Source: DASVRA01 sp036388855
GTDB taxonomy: Bacteria; Pseudomonadota; Alphaproteobacteria; Caulobacterales; Caulobacteraceae
Assembly: GCA_036388855.1 (NCBI GenBank)
Contig: DASVRA010000013.1
Location: forward strand, 39,806 to 103,805
Direction: 5' to 3'
Length of the DNA stretch: 64,000 nucleotides
Position 1 is the first letter of the stretch. Each line of letters opens with the position of its first letter. Shown one piece after another: positions 1 through 8,290 of the stretch. The position numbers were made by a program, and so were the translations under genes. Below the pieces are notes generated by a model. The model was given only the letters and a program-made list of their open reading frames with translations, ran no database searches and was not told the origin of the DNA.

Positions 1-323
1 GTGAAGGCGGTGGGGGTGGCCCACAGGAGACGTCTGCTGCGGCCATGCTCGCGCAGGACCCGAACCTGCTCGACGCCGACCTGGACACGTTCGACCCGCC
101 GCGCCTGGCGATAGCTGACCCAGAAGGCGAGACAGACGCCCAGGACATCCAGGCCGAGGAACACGGGCACGGGCGGGGCGCCCATGGAGACGAAGACAAT
201 CGCCAGGGCCAGGTTGACGGCGACCAGGAGGCCGATGAGCAGGAACAGGCCGCGCTTGGGGAGCGAGCGGTGGGGCGTGATCACCGTATCGAGGAACAGC
301 GGACTGGCGGGGGCTGCGTCCAT
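1..323 (-). CDS. DUF2244 domain-containing membrane protein (C-terminus cut by window edge)
   Basis: The minus strand reads open from an ATG at 321-323 to the window edge. The protein starts MDAAPASPLFLDTVITPHRS and then carries two hydrophobic segments, about residues 28-47 and 53-72, followed by a basic stretch (SYRQARRVERVQVGVEQVR). This pattern, a short ITPHRSL motif before a membrane hairpin, is that of the DUF2244 family of small alphaproteobacterial inner-membrane proteins, whose function is unknown. The C-terminal part lies outside the window. The family call rests on remembered sequence style, not on a search. Confidence 0.75.
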   Translation of the reverse strand, partial: MDAAPASPLFLDTVITPHRSLPKRGLFLLIGLLVAVNLALAIVFVSMGAPPVPVFLGLDVLGVCLAFWVSYRQARRVERVQVGVEQVRVLREHGRSRRLLWATPTAF

Positions 324-418
324 TCGAGGCAAGATGTGGCGCCTGAAGCGCCTTGGCTAGCCGCCACTTCCGCCGCGTCACTCTCGATCCTGACGAGCTT
401 GGGCGCCACGTTGCCCAA

Positions 419-434
419 TTGTCCACGTGGAACA
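419..434. promoter_or_regulatory. parS-like palindrome (candidate ParB binding site)
   Basis: The site reads TTGTCCACGTGGAACA. It matches the alphaproteobacterial parS form TGTTCCACGTGGAACA at 14 of 16 positions and keeps the full CCACGTGG core and the right half. It lies in the gap between the DUF2244 gene and the 3' end of ptsN. ParB binding is inference from this match. A similar site occurs at 5630-5645. Confidence 0.45.
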
Positions 435-447
435 ATGGCGGGCGGCG

Positions 448-924
448 CTAAGCCGCCGCGCCCTGCCGTTCCTCCTGCGCCAGCAGAGCGTAGATGGCGT
501 CCGTGGTGCGGGCCTGGCGCAGCTGTTCGCGCAGTTCGCCCTGGCGCAACACGCGGGAGATGCGGGCCAGCGCGCGCAGGTGATCGGTCTGGGGGCCGTC
601 GGGCGTGAACAGGGCGAAGACCAGGTCCACCGGCTGATCGTCCACGGCGTCGAACGGGAGGGGAGCTTCGAGGCGGGCGAAGACGCCGCGCACGCGGTCC
701 AGGCCGCTCACCCGAGCGTGCGGCAAGGCGACGCCGAAGCCGACGCCGGTGGAGCCGCGTGCCTCGCGCGCCATAATGGCGGACACCGCCTCGGCCGGGT
801 CGAGGCGGTAGATGCGCGCGGCGGTCTCGGCGATCACGCTCAGCACGTGCCGCTTCGAGCCCGCGGCCGCGCGCGGAAGGATGGCCTTGCGGTCCAGCAG
901 GCCGGCAATTTCCAAGACGCTCAC
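448..924 (-). CDS. ptsN: PTS IIA-like nitrogen-regulatory protein PtsN (EIIA-Ntr)
   Basis: This 158-residue protein is the EIIA component of the nitrogen phosphotransferase system, a regulatory phosphorelay (EI-Ntr, NPr, EIIA-Ntr) that does not itself move sugar. The single PTS EIIA type 2 domain spans nearly the whole protein. The expected phospho-acceptor is His69 in the motif GVALPHARV. The start is GTG, supported by a GGGGGAG ribosome-binding site six bases upstream. It follows hpf and, further upstream, rpoN on the same strand, which is the classic rpoN-hpf-ptsN arrangement of proteobacteria. Length and motif are normal for the family. Confidence 0.95.
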   Translation of the reverse strand: MSVLEIAGLLDRKAILPRAAAGSKRHVLSVIAETAARIYRLDPAEAVSAIMAREARGSTGVGFGVALPHARVSGLDRVRGVFARLEAPLPFDAVDDQPVDLVFALFTPDGPQTDHLRALARISRVLRQGELREQLRQARTTDAIYALLAQEERQGAAA

Positions 925-975
925 GCAACTCCCCCGACCCTCGGCTCCGGCGGGCGGAGCGAGGCAGTTCTTGTT

Positions 976-1605
976 CTAGTTCTGCGCCCCGTTCCCGCGG
1001 CCGTTCCGCTCCGGGTCGATCCAGCCGATGTTGCCGTCGGCGCGGCGGTATACCACCGAAATTCCGCCGTGGGCGGCGTTGCGGAACACGATCACTTGAG
1101 CGTCGGCGAGGTCGAGCTCCAGCACCGCCATGGCCACCGTCTGGGTCCTCACAGGCTTTGCAGTCTCGGCGACCACCATCGCCGTCGGGGGCGCATGACC
1201 GTTACCGTCGGCGCCGTCAGGCAGCTCCCAACCGTCGTCCTCGTCCTCCTCGGACGGCGCGCGAAGCACCGTGTAGGCGGCGTTCTCGGCTTCCGTGGGT
1301 GAGCCGCCGCCGTGGTGGTTCTTGAGCCGGCGCTTGTAGCGGCGCACGCGCGTCTCGATCTTGGCCAGGGCCGCGTCGAAGGCGGAGTGGGCGTCTCCGG
1401 CGAAGCCGTGGCTCTCCAGGAACTGGCCCGAGGCGAGGACCACGCGGCAGTCGATGCGGAAGTCCTTGCCGTCCTGGCTGACCACCACCTCGGCGTCGCC
1501 GCCGCGGTCGAAGAACTTGCCGATGGAGTTGGTGAGTTCGTCGGAAATGCGCGATCTGAGCGCGTCCCCGACATCGAGCTGCTTGCCCGTGACCTGAACC
1601 TGCAT
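976..1605 (-). CDS. hpf: ribosome hibernation-promoting factor, long form (HPF/RaiA family)
   Basis: The 209-residue protein has an N-terminal ribosome-binding S30AE domain starting MQVQVTGKQLDVGDALR, a variable linker rich in acidic residues and prolines, and a C-terminal dimerisation domain with the motif VYRRADGNIGWIDPE. The two-domain layout marks the long form, which in studied bacteria pairs 70S ribosomes into inactive 100S dimers in stationary phase. The start was set at the ATG at 1603-1605, which opens exactly at the conserved MQVQVTG; an in-frame ATG 36 bases upstream would only add a non-conserved tail. It sits between an ExoD-like gene and ptsN. Confidence 0.93.
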   Translation of the reverse strand: MQVQVTGKQLDVGDALRSRISDELTNSIGKFFDRGGDAEVVVSQDGKDFRIDCRVVLASGQFLESHGFAGDAHSAFDAALAKIETRVRRYKRRLKNHHGGGSPTEAENAAYTVLRAPSEEDEDDGWELPDGADGNGHAPPTAMVVAETAKPVRTQTVAMAVLELDLADAQVIVFRNAAHGGISVVYRRADGNIGWIDPERNGRGNGAQN

Positions 1606-1652
1606 GACCTCAACAACGCCCGGGGCGGGCGAAGGTGTCAAGCCGAACGCGG

Positions 1653-2285
1653 TTATATTCCGAAGATGTGCACCAGCTGCTGCGCGGCGGCTATGGCGAC
1701 GTTCGCGGTCAGCACCAGCACGGTTACGCTGATGGCCGCCAGGGCATAGCCGATCAGGGCCACCACCCCATCGCGGGTGGCGAGCCCCAGCGATAGCGCG
1801 GCTATCGACATCGCCGGCAGCAGGTTGCCGAAGGGGATAGGCAGGATCAGCACCAGGGTCAGGAGGAAGCAGACCAGGCCGATCAGCCGGTCGCCCCAGG
1901 GGCTGAAAAGGGCGCCAAGGCGTGGCCGCATCACCTTCTCCAGCCGCTCGAGCTTGGGCAGCAGGCGGTCGAACAGATGGCGGAGCTTTTCCCGTTCCAG
2001 GTTGCGGTGGCCGAGCCAGCGCGGGATCCAGGGATGCTTCATGCCCAGAGCCACCTGGGGCGTGAGGATGATCAGCGGCACGCTGAGCACCGTGGAACTG
2101 CCGGGCGGCAGCGGCAGCAGGTTGGGCACCGAAAAGGCAAACAGCACCGCCCCAAAGGCACGGCTGCCGAAGGCGTCCGAGATCTCGTCCACCGAAACCC
2201 GTTCACCGCCCGAAGCCATCAGCCGGCGCAGGACGGCCGAGATCGGTTCGTCGTGCAGATCGATGCGGCGGACGGTGGCGTGCAT
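1653..2285 (-). CDS. ExoD family exopolysaccharide-synthesis-like membrane protein
   Basis: This 210-residue integral membrane protein begins with a soluble segment containing GGERVSVDEISDAFGSRAFG, followed by the hydrophobic FSVPNLLPLPPGSSTVLSVP and several further membrane segments near the C-terminus. The conserved pattern (FGSRAFGAVLF, NLLPLPPG, IPIPFGNLLP) is that of the ExoD family, first linked to exopolysaccharide production in Sinorhizobium; its biochemical role is not known. It interrupts the usual rpoN-hpf adjacency but lies in the same orientation, so it may be cotranscribed. Confidence 0.85.
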   Translation of the reverse strand: MHATVRRIDLHDEPISAVLRRLMASGGERVSVDEISDAFGSRAFGAVLFAFSVPNLLPLPPGSSTVLSVPLIILTPQVALGMKHPWIPRWLGHRNLEREKLRHLFDRLLPKLERLEKVMRPRLGALFSPWGDRLIGLVCFLLTLVLILPIPFGNLLPAMSIAALSLGLATRDGVVALIGYALAAISVTVLVLTANVAIAAAQQLVHIFGI

Positions 2286-2349
2286 GCGCCGCCTAGATAG
2301 GAAGCAAGAGCCGAGGCGTTAGCGGCGGAACGGCGTAAAGGAAAGCTCC

Positions 2350-3867
2350 CTAGCAGGCTTCCTTGAGCATCCGCCGCCGCTCCACCGAAGACGGAATCCG
2401 CATCGCCTCGCGGTATTTCGCCACCGTGCGCCGCGCGATGTCAACGCCGGCTTCCTTGAGGATTTCTACGATGCGGTCGTCGGAATAGACGTCGCGCTCG
2501 CGGCCCTCCGCCTCGATCAGCTGGCGGATCTTGTGGCGGACGCTTTCGGCCGAGTGGGCCTCGCCGCCGCCGGTGGAGGCGATGGCGGAGGTGAAGAAGA
2601 ACTTCATCTCGAACACGCCGCGGGGGGTGGCGAGGTATTTGTTCGAGGTCACCCGGCTGACAGTGGACTCGTGCATGCCGATGGCGTCGGCGACGGTCTT
2701 CAGGTTCAGCGGGCGCAGGTGCTCGACGCCGAAGGCCAGGAAGGCGTCCTGCTGGCGCACGATCTCGCTGGCGACCTTGAGGATGGTCTTGGCGCGCTGG
2801 TCGAGGCTCTTCACCAGCCAGTTGGCGGTGGCCAGGCAGTCGGCGACGAAGGTCTTCTCCGCATCACTGCGGGCGCCGCCCGACACGCGGGCATGGTAGC
2901 GCTGGTCCACGAGCAGGCGCGGCAGGGTCTCGCCGTTCAGCTCGACGTGCCACATGCCCATGGTGCCTTCGCGCACGAAGACATCGGGAACCACCGGAGC
3001 GGCGGGCTCGCCGCCAAAGGCCGCGCCGGGGCGCGGCGTGAGCGCCTTCAGCTCGGCGACCATGTCGCGCAGGTCTTCGTCATCCACAGCGCAAGCCTTG
3101 CGCAGCGCGGCCATGTCGCGGCGGGCCAGCAGGGGCAGGTTGTCGAGCAGGGCCTCCATGGCCGGGTCGAGACGATTGTTTTCCTTCAGCTGCAGCGCCA
3201 GGCATTCGCGCAGGTCGCGGGCGAACACGCCCGTGGGCTCGAAGCCCTGCAGGCGGTGGAGCACGCGCTCGACCATCTCATCCGACGCGCCCAGGCGCTC
3301 CGCCGTCTCGGCGAGTTCGGCACGGAGGTAGCCGGCCTCGTCCACGCCGTCGATCAGCACGGCGGCGACGGCGCTTTCCTGGGCGGTGAACTTGGCGACC
3401 GACAGCTGGGCGTGGAGGTGTTCCGACAGGCTCTGCTCGCGGGTGAGGCGGCCTTCCATGTCGTCGTCGCTCTCAAACGAGCCGCCGCTGCCGGCGCGCG
3501 ACCAATCCACCGAGCCGTTGGCTTGGCCTGGCGCTTCCGCCGCCTCGCCGCCGTGGCGTTCGCCCGGCGCGGCGTCGTAGACGTCGTCCTTGCCGCAATC
3601 GAGCGAGTCGGAGCGGTCGCGGCCGTCCAGTTCGACGTGGGCGGCTTCCGGCTCGGGGGCCGCTTCGGTGCGTTCGCCGCGCCGGTCCTCGGGCCCGTCG
3701 GCGTCGCCGTCCTGGCGCTGGAGCAGCGGGTTGCGCTCGATCTCGCCCTCGACGTAAGCCTCGAGTTCCAGGTTGGACAGCTGCAACAGCTTGATCGCCT
3801 GCTGCAGCTGGGGCGTGATCACCAGGCCCTGGCCCTGCCGGATCTCCAGTCGCTGCGCTAAAGCCAC
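2350..3867 (-). CDS. rpoN: RNA polymerase sigma-54 factor RpoN
   Basis: The 505-residue protein has the three regions of sigma-54. Region I is the glutamine-rich N-terminus that binds activators and core (ITPQLQQAIKLLQLSNLELE, about residues 17-36). Region II is a long acidic linker, about residues 51-145, rich in D, E and G. The core-binding and DNA-binding domain follows, with a helix-turn-helix (VADAIGMHESTVSRV) and the RpoN box ARRTVAKYRE at about 478-487, which reads the -24 element. Sigma-54 transcription needs AAA+ activators. In Caulobacter relatives it drives flagellar and stalk genes; here that is inferred from kinship only. The acidic linker is somewhat long for an alphaproteobacterium. 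Confidence 0.97.
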   Translation of the reverse strand: MALAQRLEIRQGQGLVITPQLQQAIKLLQLSNLELEAYVEGEIERNPLLQRQDGDADGPEDRRGERTEAAPEPEAAHVELDGRDRSDSLDCGKDDVYDAAPGERHGGEAAEAPGQANGSVDWSRAGSGGSFESDDDMEGRLTREQSLSEHLHAQLSVAKFTAQESAVAAVLIDGVDEAGYLRAELAETAERLGASDEMVERVLHRLQGFEPTGVFARDLRECLALQLKENNRLDPAMEALLDNLPLLARRDMAALRKACAVDDEDLRDMVAELKALTPRPGAAFGGEPAAPVVPDVFVREGTMGMWHVELNGETLPRLLVDQRYHARVSGGARSDAEKTFVADCLATANWLVKSLDQRAKTILKVASEIVRQQDAFLAFGVEHLRPLNLKTVADAIGMHESTVSRVTSNKYLATPRGVFEMKFFFTSAIASTGGGEAHSAESVRHKIRQLIEAEGRERDVYSDDRIVEILKEAGVDIARRTVAKYREAMRIPSSVERRRMLKEAC

Positions 3868-3987
3868 CCTAAACCCCTTGGCCCGTAACTTGCCCTCGAG
3901 GCCGCCAGAGTCATCGGGCGGGGTTAATACCGCGCCAACGGGAGGCCCTCTCTTGGAAATTGAACCGGGCCAGCGCAGTTAGGTGCC

Positions 3988-4386
3988 ATGGTTACGCGCG
4001 TCGCCGAATGCAGGTGCGGACAGCTGAAGGCGGCCTGCGAGGGCGAGCCGGTGTGGGTTTCGGTGTGCCACTGCCATAACTGCCAGCGGCGGTCGGGCAG
4101 CGCCTTCGCGGCCCAGGCGCGGTGGCCGGCGGAGCAGGTGACGGTCACCGGCGACGTCAAGGTCTGGACCCAGCGCGGCGACGAGGGGGGTCTGGCCAGC
4201 TTTCGCTTCTGCCCGCAGTGCGGCGCCACGGTGGCTTATGAACTGGACACCATGCCGGGGCTGGTCGCCGTGGCCTGGGGCGCCTTCGCCGGGCAGGAGC
4301 TGCCGCCGCCCCGCATCTCGAACTATGAAGTGCGCAAGCCGCCCTGGGTAGAGATCACCGTCGAGGGCGTGGAGCACCTGGACTAA
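3988..4386 (+). CDS. GFA (CENP-V-like) family zinc protein
   Basis: This 132-residue protein has the cysteine pattern of the GFA family: CRCGQLK near the start, CHCHNCQRRSGS in the middle and CPQCGATV in the second half. These cysteines bind two zinc ions in family members. The founding member activates formaldehyde as its glutathione adduct, but many homologues have no known substrate, so the formaldehyde role should not be assumed. It is divergently oriented from rpoN and ends three bases before the next gene, suggesting cotranscription with the pseudouridine synthase. Confidence 0.88.
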   Translation: MVTRVAECRCGQLKAACEGEPVWVSVCHCHNCQRRSGSAFAAQARWPAEQVTVTGDVKVWTQRGDEGGLASFRFCPQCGATVAYELDTMPGLVAVAWGAFAGQELPPPRISNYEVRKPPWVEITVEGVEHLD

Positions 4387-4388
4387 AG

Positions 4389-5153
4389 GTGGCCTGGACG
4401 CGGCGGTATGAGGAGGCGGAGCCGCAGCGGGTGAACCGCTGGCTGGCGCAGGCGGGGGTGTGTTCGCGGCGCGAGGCCGAGGGGCTGATCGCACGGGGGC
4501 TGGTGTTCATCGACGGGGAGCGGGTGGAGGACGCCGGCCGCAAGATCGCGCCGGGGCAGACGCTGGTGCTGGAGGAGGAGGCGCGGGCGGCGCTGGCGGG
4601 GGCGCTGACCGTGGTGCTGCACAAGCCGGTGGGCGTGGTGTCGGGGCAGCCGGAGCCGGGGGAGGTCCCGGCGGTTCGGCTGCTCACCCGCGAGAGCCTG
4701 AGGAGCGAGAGCGCCGACATACCGGGCGCGGACCGGAGCCTGGCCCCGCTGGGGCGGCTGGACAAGGATTCACGGGGTCTGTTGCTGCTGTCGGAGGACG
4801 GGGTGGTGGCCAAGGCGGTGATCGGGCCGGAGTCGGGGCTCGACAAGGAGTACCTGGTTCGGGTGGCGGGCGCGGTGGACGAGGGCAAGCTCGGGCGGCT
4901 GCGGCATGGGCTGCGGCTAGACGGGCGGGCGCTGAAGCCGGCGAAGGTCATGGTGATTTCGCCGGGGCGGCTGCGGTTCGTGCTGAGCGAGGGGCGCAAC
5001 CGGCAGATCCGGCGGATGTGCGAGTTGGTGGGGCTGCGGGTGACCGACCTGTTGCGGGTGCGGATCGGGCCGCTGCGGCTCGGGGAGTTGCCGGAGGGGC
5101 GTTGGCGGGTGCTGACGGCGGAGGAGCGGGCGGCGCTGCTGCGGGGGCGGTAG
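4389..5153 (+). CDS. RsuA/RluB/RluF-family pseudouridine synthase
   Basis: The 254-residue enzyme isomerises a uridine to pseudouridine in structured RNA, most likely rRNA. An N-terminal S4 RNA-binding domain (about residues 11-58, with RVNRWLAQAGVCSRREAEGL) precedes the catalytic domain. The family II motif GRLDKDSRGLLLLSEDG contains the catalytic Asp125, and the C-terminal EGRNRQIRRMCELVGLRV is also typical. The start is GTG, two bases after the stop of the GFA gene. The KDSRGLL form is closer to RluF than to RluB, but the exact target base cannot be assigned from sequence alone. Confidence 0.92.
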   Translation: MAWTRRYEEAEPQRVNRWLAQAGVCSRREAEGLIARGLVFIDGERVEDAGRKIAPGQTLVLEEEARAALAGALTVVLHKPVGVVSGQPEPGEVPAVRLLTRESLRSESADIPGADRSLAPLGRLDKDSRGLLLLSEDGVVAKAVIGPESGLDKEYLVRVAGAVDEGKLGRLRHGLRLDGRALKPAKVMVISPGRLRFVLSEGRNRQIRRMCELVGLRVTDLLRVRIGPLRLGELPEGRWRVLTAEERAALLRGR

Positions 5154-5203
5154 GGCGCGGACAGAGGTGGCCGGGGAGGCGAGGCCTCCCCGGTCCTTAT
5201 GCA

Positions 5204-5557
5204 TCAACGGGTCGTGCCGGTGGTGGTCCGGGTGCGATCGTCGTCCTTCTTCTTCAGGCCGAGAAGTCCGGCGAGGCCCAGCAGCCCGAGCAGGCCCCAG
5301 GGGAAGTCGTTGTCGTCTTCCTCGGCGGGGGCGGTGGTGGTCACGCCGCCGGTGTCGGCGGGAGCGGCGGCCGCGCCCATGGCGGGGTCGGTGGCGGCGC
5401 CGGTGGAGCCGGCCATGGCCGGATCGGTGGTGGTCGCGCCGGCGGCCGCGCCGCTGGTGTCGCCGCCGCCCGTGGTGGCGGCGTCCTGGGCGAAGGCGCC
5501 GGGGGCCGAGGCGAGCAGGGCGGCGGCGGCCGCGCCGGCGAGGATGTTGAGCTTCAT
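5204..5557 (-). CDS. small exported protein with WGxxG-type C-terminal hydrophobic tail
   Basis: The 117-residue protein has a clear signal peptide (MKLNILAGAAAAALLASAPG, cleavage near AFA-QD). A low-complexity Ala/Thr/Gly region follows, with repeated TDPAMAG/TDPAMGA units. The C-terminus is an acidic EEDDNDF, then PWGLLGLLGLAGLLG, then KKKDDDR. The tryptophan-glycine start, short hydrophobic run and basic stop resemble the WGxxGxxG C-terminal signals of some surface proteins, so it may be anchored in the membrane. No enzymatic motif is visible. A GGAGG ribosome-binding site precedes the start. The function is unknown. Confidence 0.75.
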   Translation of the reverse strand: MKLNILAGAAAAALLASAPGAFAQDAATTGGGDTSGAAAGATTTDPAMAGSTGAATDPAMGAAAAPADTGGVTTTAPAEEDDNDFPWGLLGLLGLAGLLGLKKKDDDRTRTTTGTTR

Positions 5558-5629
5558 GGGAGGTCCTCCAGATGGATTCGGCCGCGCCGGGAGTGCGCGG
5601 ACCCGCGATCAACGATTTGTGATCGGGAG

Positions 5630-5645
5630 TGTTCCACGTTGAACA
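5630..5645. promoter_or_regulatory. parS-like palindrome (second candidate ParB site)
   Basis: The sequence TGTTCCACGTTGAACA matches the parS form TGTTCCACGTGGAACA at 15 of 16 positions. It lies in the gap between the start of the small exported-protein gene and the end of the acetyltransferase gene. ParB binding is inferred from the match and from the partner site at 419-434. Confidence 0.5.
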
Positions 5646-5658
5646 TTTGGAGAACGGG

Positions 5659-6180
5659 TCAGGCCTCCCAGACCCAGAGGCGGTTGGCCTTGCCGGTGGG
5701 GAGGGTGATCTCGCCCTCTTCGCGCATGCCGATCTTCTTCAGCACACGGGCCGAGGCAGTGTTGTGGGGGGAGACGATGGCCAGGACGCGGGGGAGGCGC
5801 AGGGCGTCGCGGGCGTGGGCCAGCGTGGCGGCGGCGGCCTCGGTGGCGTAGCCCTGGCCGCGGGCACGGGCGAGGAAGGCGAAGCCGAGGTCGGGCGCGT
5901 CAAGGCCGTCGCGCCTGAGGACACCGCAGATGCCGAAGCACTCGCCCGTCTCGCGCGCCTCGACCGCCCACAGGCCGAAGCCGTGCGCCGTGTAGCTGGC
6001 CATCGGCCCCACCTCGATATAGCCACGCGCCGCTTCTAGGGTGGTGACCCCGGTATCGCGGATGTTGGCGATCCACGCCGGCTCGTTCACCAGCTCCAGG
6101 ATGAAGGGGGCGTCGCCGGGGGTGAGCTCGCGCAGGGCGAGGCGGGGGGTGGTGAGGATGGGCAGAAGTCCTCTCCGCAA
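5659..6180 (-). CDS. GNAT family N-acetyltransferase (RimJ/RimL-like)
   Basis: This 173-residue protein opens LTTPRLALRELTPGDAPFIL, the typical first strand and helix of RimJ/RimL-type acetyltransferases. The acetyl-CoA pyrophosphate-binding loop is ARARGQGYATEAAAA, and the late motif HNTASARVLKKIGMREEGE completes the fold. Substrates of this branch are N-terminal amines of proteins, small amines or antibiotics; nothing in the sequence or neighbourhood tells which. It is a stand-alone gene. Confidence 0.88.
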   Translation of the reverse strand: MRRGLLPILTTPRLALRELTPGDAPFILELVNEPAWIANIRDTGVTTLEAARGYIEVGPMASYTAHGFGLWAVEARETGECFGICGVLRRDGLDAPDLGFAFLARARGQGYATEAAAATLAHARDALRLPRVLAIVSPHNTASARVLKKIGMREEGEITLPTGKANRLWVWEA

Positions 6181-6394
6181 TGGGCGCTGGATGCGTTTGG
6201 GTTATCGAATCGGCTTACCGGCGTCCAATGCGACGTCGTTGCGGGTGGGGCCTGAGCGAGGCTCTCCAAACGGAGGCGGCGGCAAGGCGGCGCGGCTCCT
6301 TCCTACTTGAGCTGCATCTCCCCTCCCGATTTTCTGGTGCGGTCATGGCGCAGGCTAGGTTGAACTCCCTGAAGCGTCGGGCCGTTAGCCGGGG

Positions 6395-6937
6395 ATGGCC
6401 AGGCTGAAGGTGTTCGCCTCGCGGCAGGGGTTCTTCGACACGGTGGTGGCGGCGCCGTCGCAGGCGGCGGCGCTGGAAGCCTGGGGAACGCACCAGAACC
6501 TGTTCGCGCAGGGTGTCGCGCGAGTGACCGACGAGCCGGAGGCGGTGGAAGCGGCGCTGGCGCGGCCGGGGCAGGTGCTACGCCGTGCGGTCGGGTCCGG
6601 CGAGGGGTTCACGGTGGAGGGCGGGGAGATCACGCTGCCCGAGTTGCCGAACCCGCCGGCAGCCAAGTCCAGGGGAAAGGCGGCAGCGGCGCCGGCCAAG
6701 CCGGCGCCTGACCGAGGCAAGCTGGATGCTGCGGAGGCGGCGCTGACGCGGGCTGAGGCGCAGCATGCGCGGGAAGCGGCGGGGCTGGAGCGGGAGCGGG
6801 AGCGGCTGGCGCGGGAGATGGAGGGGGTGGAGCGGCGGATGCGCGAGCAGGTGGCGGACGCAGAGCGGGATCTGCGGGCGCTGCGGAAGGCGGCGGAGCG
6901 GGAGCGGGAGGCTTACCGGCGGGCGGGGGGCGAGTAG
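6395..6937 (+). CDS. conserved hypothetical coiled-coil protein
   Basis: The 180-residue protein starts MARLKVFASRQGFFDTVVAA with a small folded domain of about 90 residues (DTVVAAPSQAAALEAWGTH, FAQGVARVTDEPE). An Ala/Pro/Lys linker follows, then a highly charged helix rich in E, R and A (about residues 108-178) that is predicted to form a coiled coil. Similar alphaproteobacterial proteins are sometimes labelled cell-envelope biogenesis or TolA-like because of this helix, but no signal peptide or membrane segment is present, so a cytoplasmic role is more likely. The function is unknown. Confidence 0.72.
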   Translation: MARLKVFASRQGFFDTVVAAPSQAAALEAWGTHQNLFAQGVARVTDEPEAVEAALARPGQVLRRAVGSGEGFTVEGGEITLPELPNPPAAKSRGKAAAAPAKPAPDRGKLDAAEAALTRAEAQHAREAAGLERERERLAREMEGVERRMREQVADAERDLRALRKAAEREREAYRRAGGE

Positions 6938-6938
6938 G

Positions 6939-7163
6939 TCAGCAGGGGCCGGCCTGGCCGGTCTCCAGGTCGATGCGGTAGCAGACCTGTTTGCCGGTGC
7001 CGCAGTCGGTGACCATCACCGCGACCTCCTCGCCGTCGCCGTGCCAGGCTTCGGCGAAGGTGAGGGCGGCGGCCAGGGGATCATCGACGCCGGTGACCAC
7101 ATGGCCGGCGTGGCGGCCGTCGCCGGTGGGGTGGACGTAGAAGCGGGGTTCGGTCGCGGGCAT
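6939..7163 (-). CDS. small conserved protein, DUF5961-like
   Basis: The 74-residue protein starts MPATEPRFYVHPTGDGRHAG and ends in a cysteine-containing tail (MVTDCGTGKQVCYRIDLETG). The start at 7161-7163 is chosen because a GGAGGAG ribosome-binding site lies five bases upstream; a longer version would begin at 7187. The sequence resembles the DUF5961 family of short proteins of unknown function. It follows ispH in the same orientation at a gap of about 45 bases, so it could be cotranscribed with it. Confidence 0.7.
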   Translation of the reverse strand: MPATEPRFYVHPTGDGRHAGHVVTGVDDPLAAALTFAEAWHGDGEEVAVMVTDCGTGKQVCYRIDLETGQAGPC

Positions 7164-7208
7164 CGGGGCTCCTCCGTGCTCAGGCAACGCGCGCGCGGCG
7201 AAAAGGAT

Positions 7209-8174
7209 TCACGCGGCGGCCTCGGTGAGCGCGCGGGGGAGTTTGAAGACGACGTTCTCCTCGGTGGGGGCGATTTCCTCGACCTGAAGGGTGAAGCGGG
7301 CGCGCAGGGCGTCCAACACGCCGGCGACCAGTTGTTCGGGCGCGGAGGCGCCGGCGGTGAGACCCAGGGTTCGGACGTCTTCCAGCCAGCGCCAATCAAT
7401 GTCGGAGGCGTCATCGACCAGTTCGGCGGCTCCGGCGCCGGCGCGCAACGCGACTTCGACCAGGCGGAGCGAGTTGGAGGAGGTGCGCGAGCCGACGACC
7501 AGCACCAGCTCGCTTTGGGGCGCGATCTGCTTGACCGCCTCCTGGCGGTTGGTGGTGGCGTAGCAGATGTCTTCCTTGTGCGGGGCGGCGATGGCGGGGA
7601 AGCGGGCGCGCAGGGCGGCGACGATCTCGGCGGTGTCGTCGACCGACAGGGTGGTCTGGGTGACCAGGGCCAGGTGTTGGGGGTCGCGGGGGGCGAAGCG
7701 GGCCACGTCGTCGAGGGTCTCGACCAGGGTGACGGCGCCGGGAGGGAGCTGGCCGGTGGTGCCCAGCACCTCCGGATGGCCGGCGTGGCCGATCAGGACC
7801 ACCTCGCGGCCGGCGGCGTGGTGGCGCTCGGCCTCCACATGGACCTTGGAGACCAGGGGGCAGGTGGCGTCGAGGTAGAGGAGGTTGCGGCGGCTGGCCT
7901 CGGCCGGCACGGCCTTGGGCACGCCGTGGGCGGAGAACACCACGGGGCGGTCGTCGGGGGCCTCGTCCAGCTCCTCGACGAACACCGCGCCCATGGCGCG
8001 GAGGCGCTCGACCACATGGCGGTTGTGGACGATCTCGTGGCGGACGTAGACGGGGGCGCCGTACTTGGCGATGGCGCGCTCGACGATCTGGATGGCGCGG
8101 TCGACGCCGGCGCAGAAGCCGCGGGGGCTGGCCAGCAGCACCTTCAGCGGCGGGAGGGGCGACGCGGGGGACAC
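7209..8174 (-). CDS. ispH: 4-hydroxy-3-methylbut-2-enyl diphosphate reductase IspH
   Basis: IspH is the last enzyme of the methylerythritol-phosphate pathway. It reduces HMBPP to IPP and DMAPP using a [4Fe-4S] cluster. The three cluster cysteines are visible at Cys21 (RGFCAGV), Cys105 (DATCPLV) and Cys204 ([10 protein letters not shown]). The substrate-binding motifs VRHEIVHN and FSAHGVP are intact. At 321 residues it has the normal length for the family. Loss of any cysteine would be inactivating, and none is missing. Confidence 0.97.
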   Translation of the reverse strand: MSPASPLPPLKVLLASPRGFCAGVDRAIQIVERAIAKYGAPVYVRHEIVHNRHVVERLRAMGAVFVEELDEAPDDRPVVFSAHGVPKAVPAEASRRNLLYLDATCPLVSKVHVEAERHHAAGREVVLIGHAGHPEVLGTTGQLPPGAVTLVETLDDVARFAPRDPQHLALVTQTTLSVDDTAEIVAALRARFPAIAAPHKEDICYATTNRQEAVKQIAPQSELVLVVGSRTSSNSLRLVEVALRAGAGAAELVDDASDIDWRWLEDVRTLGLTAGASAPEQLVAGVLDALRARFTLQVEEIAPTEENVVFKLPRALTEAAA

Positions 8175-8290
8175 CGCCGCAAATTAGGCGCGAGGGGGCG
8201 TTAAGGCCAGCGGCGGGCGCCCGCGTTGCGGGGCGCCGCGTCAGCGTTTATCACCGCCGCTGCGGCCAAGCCGCCCTTGCGAGTTTCCGA

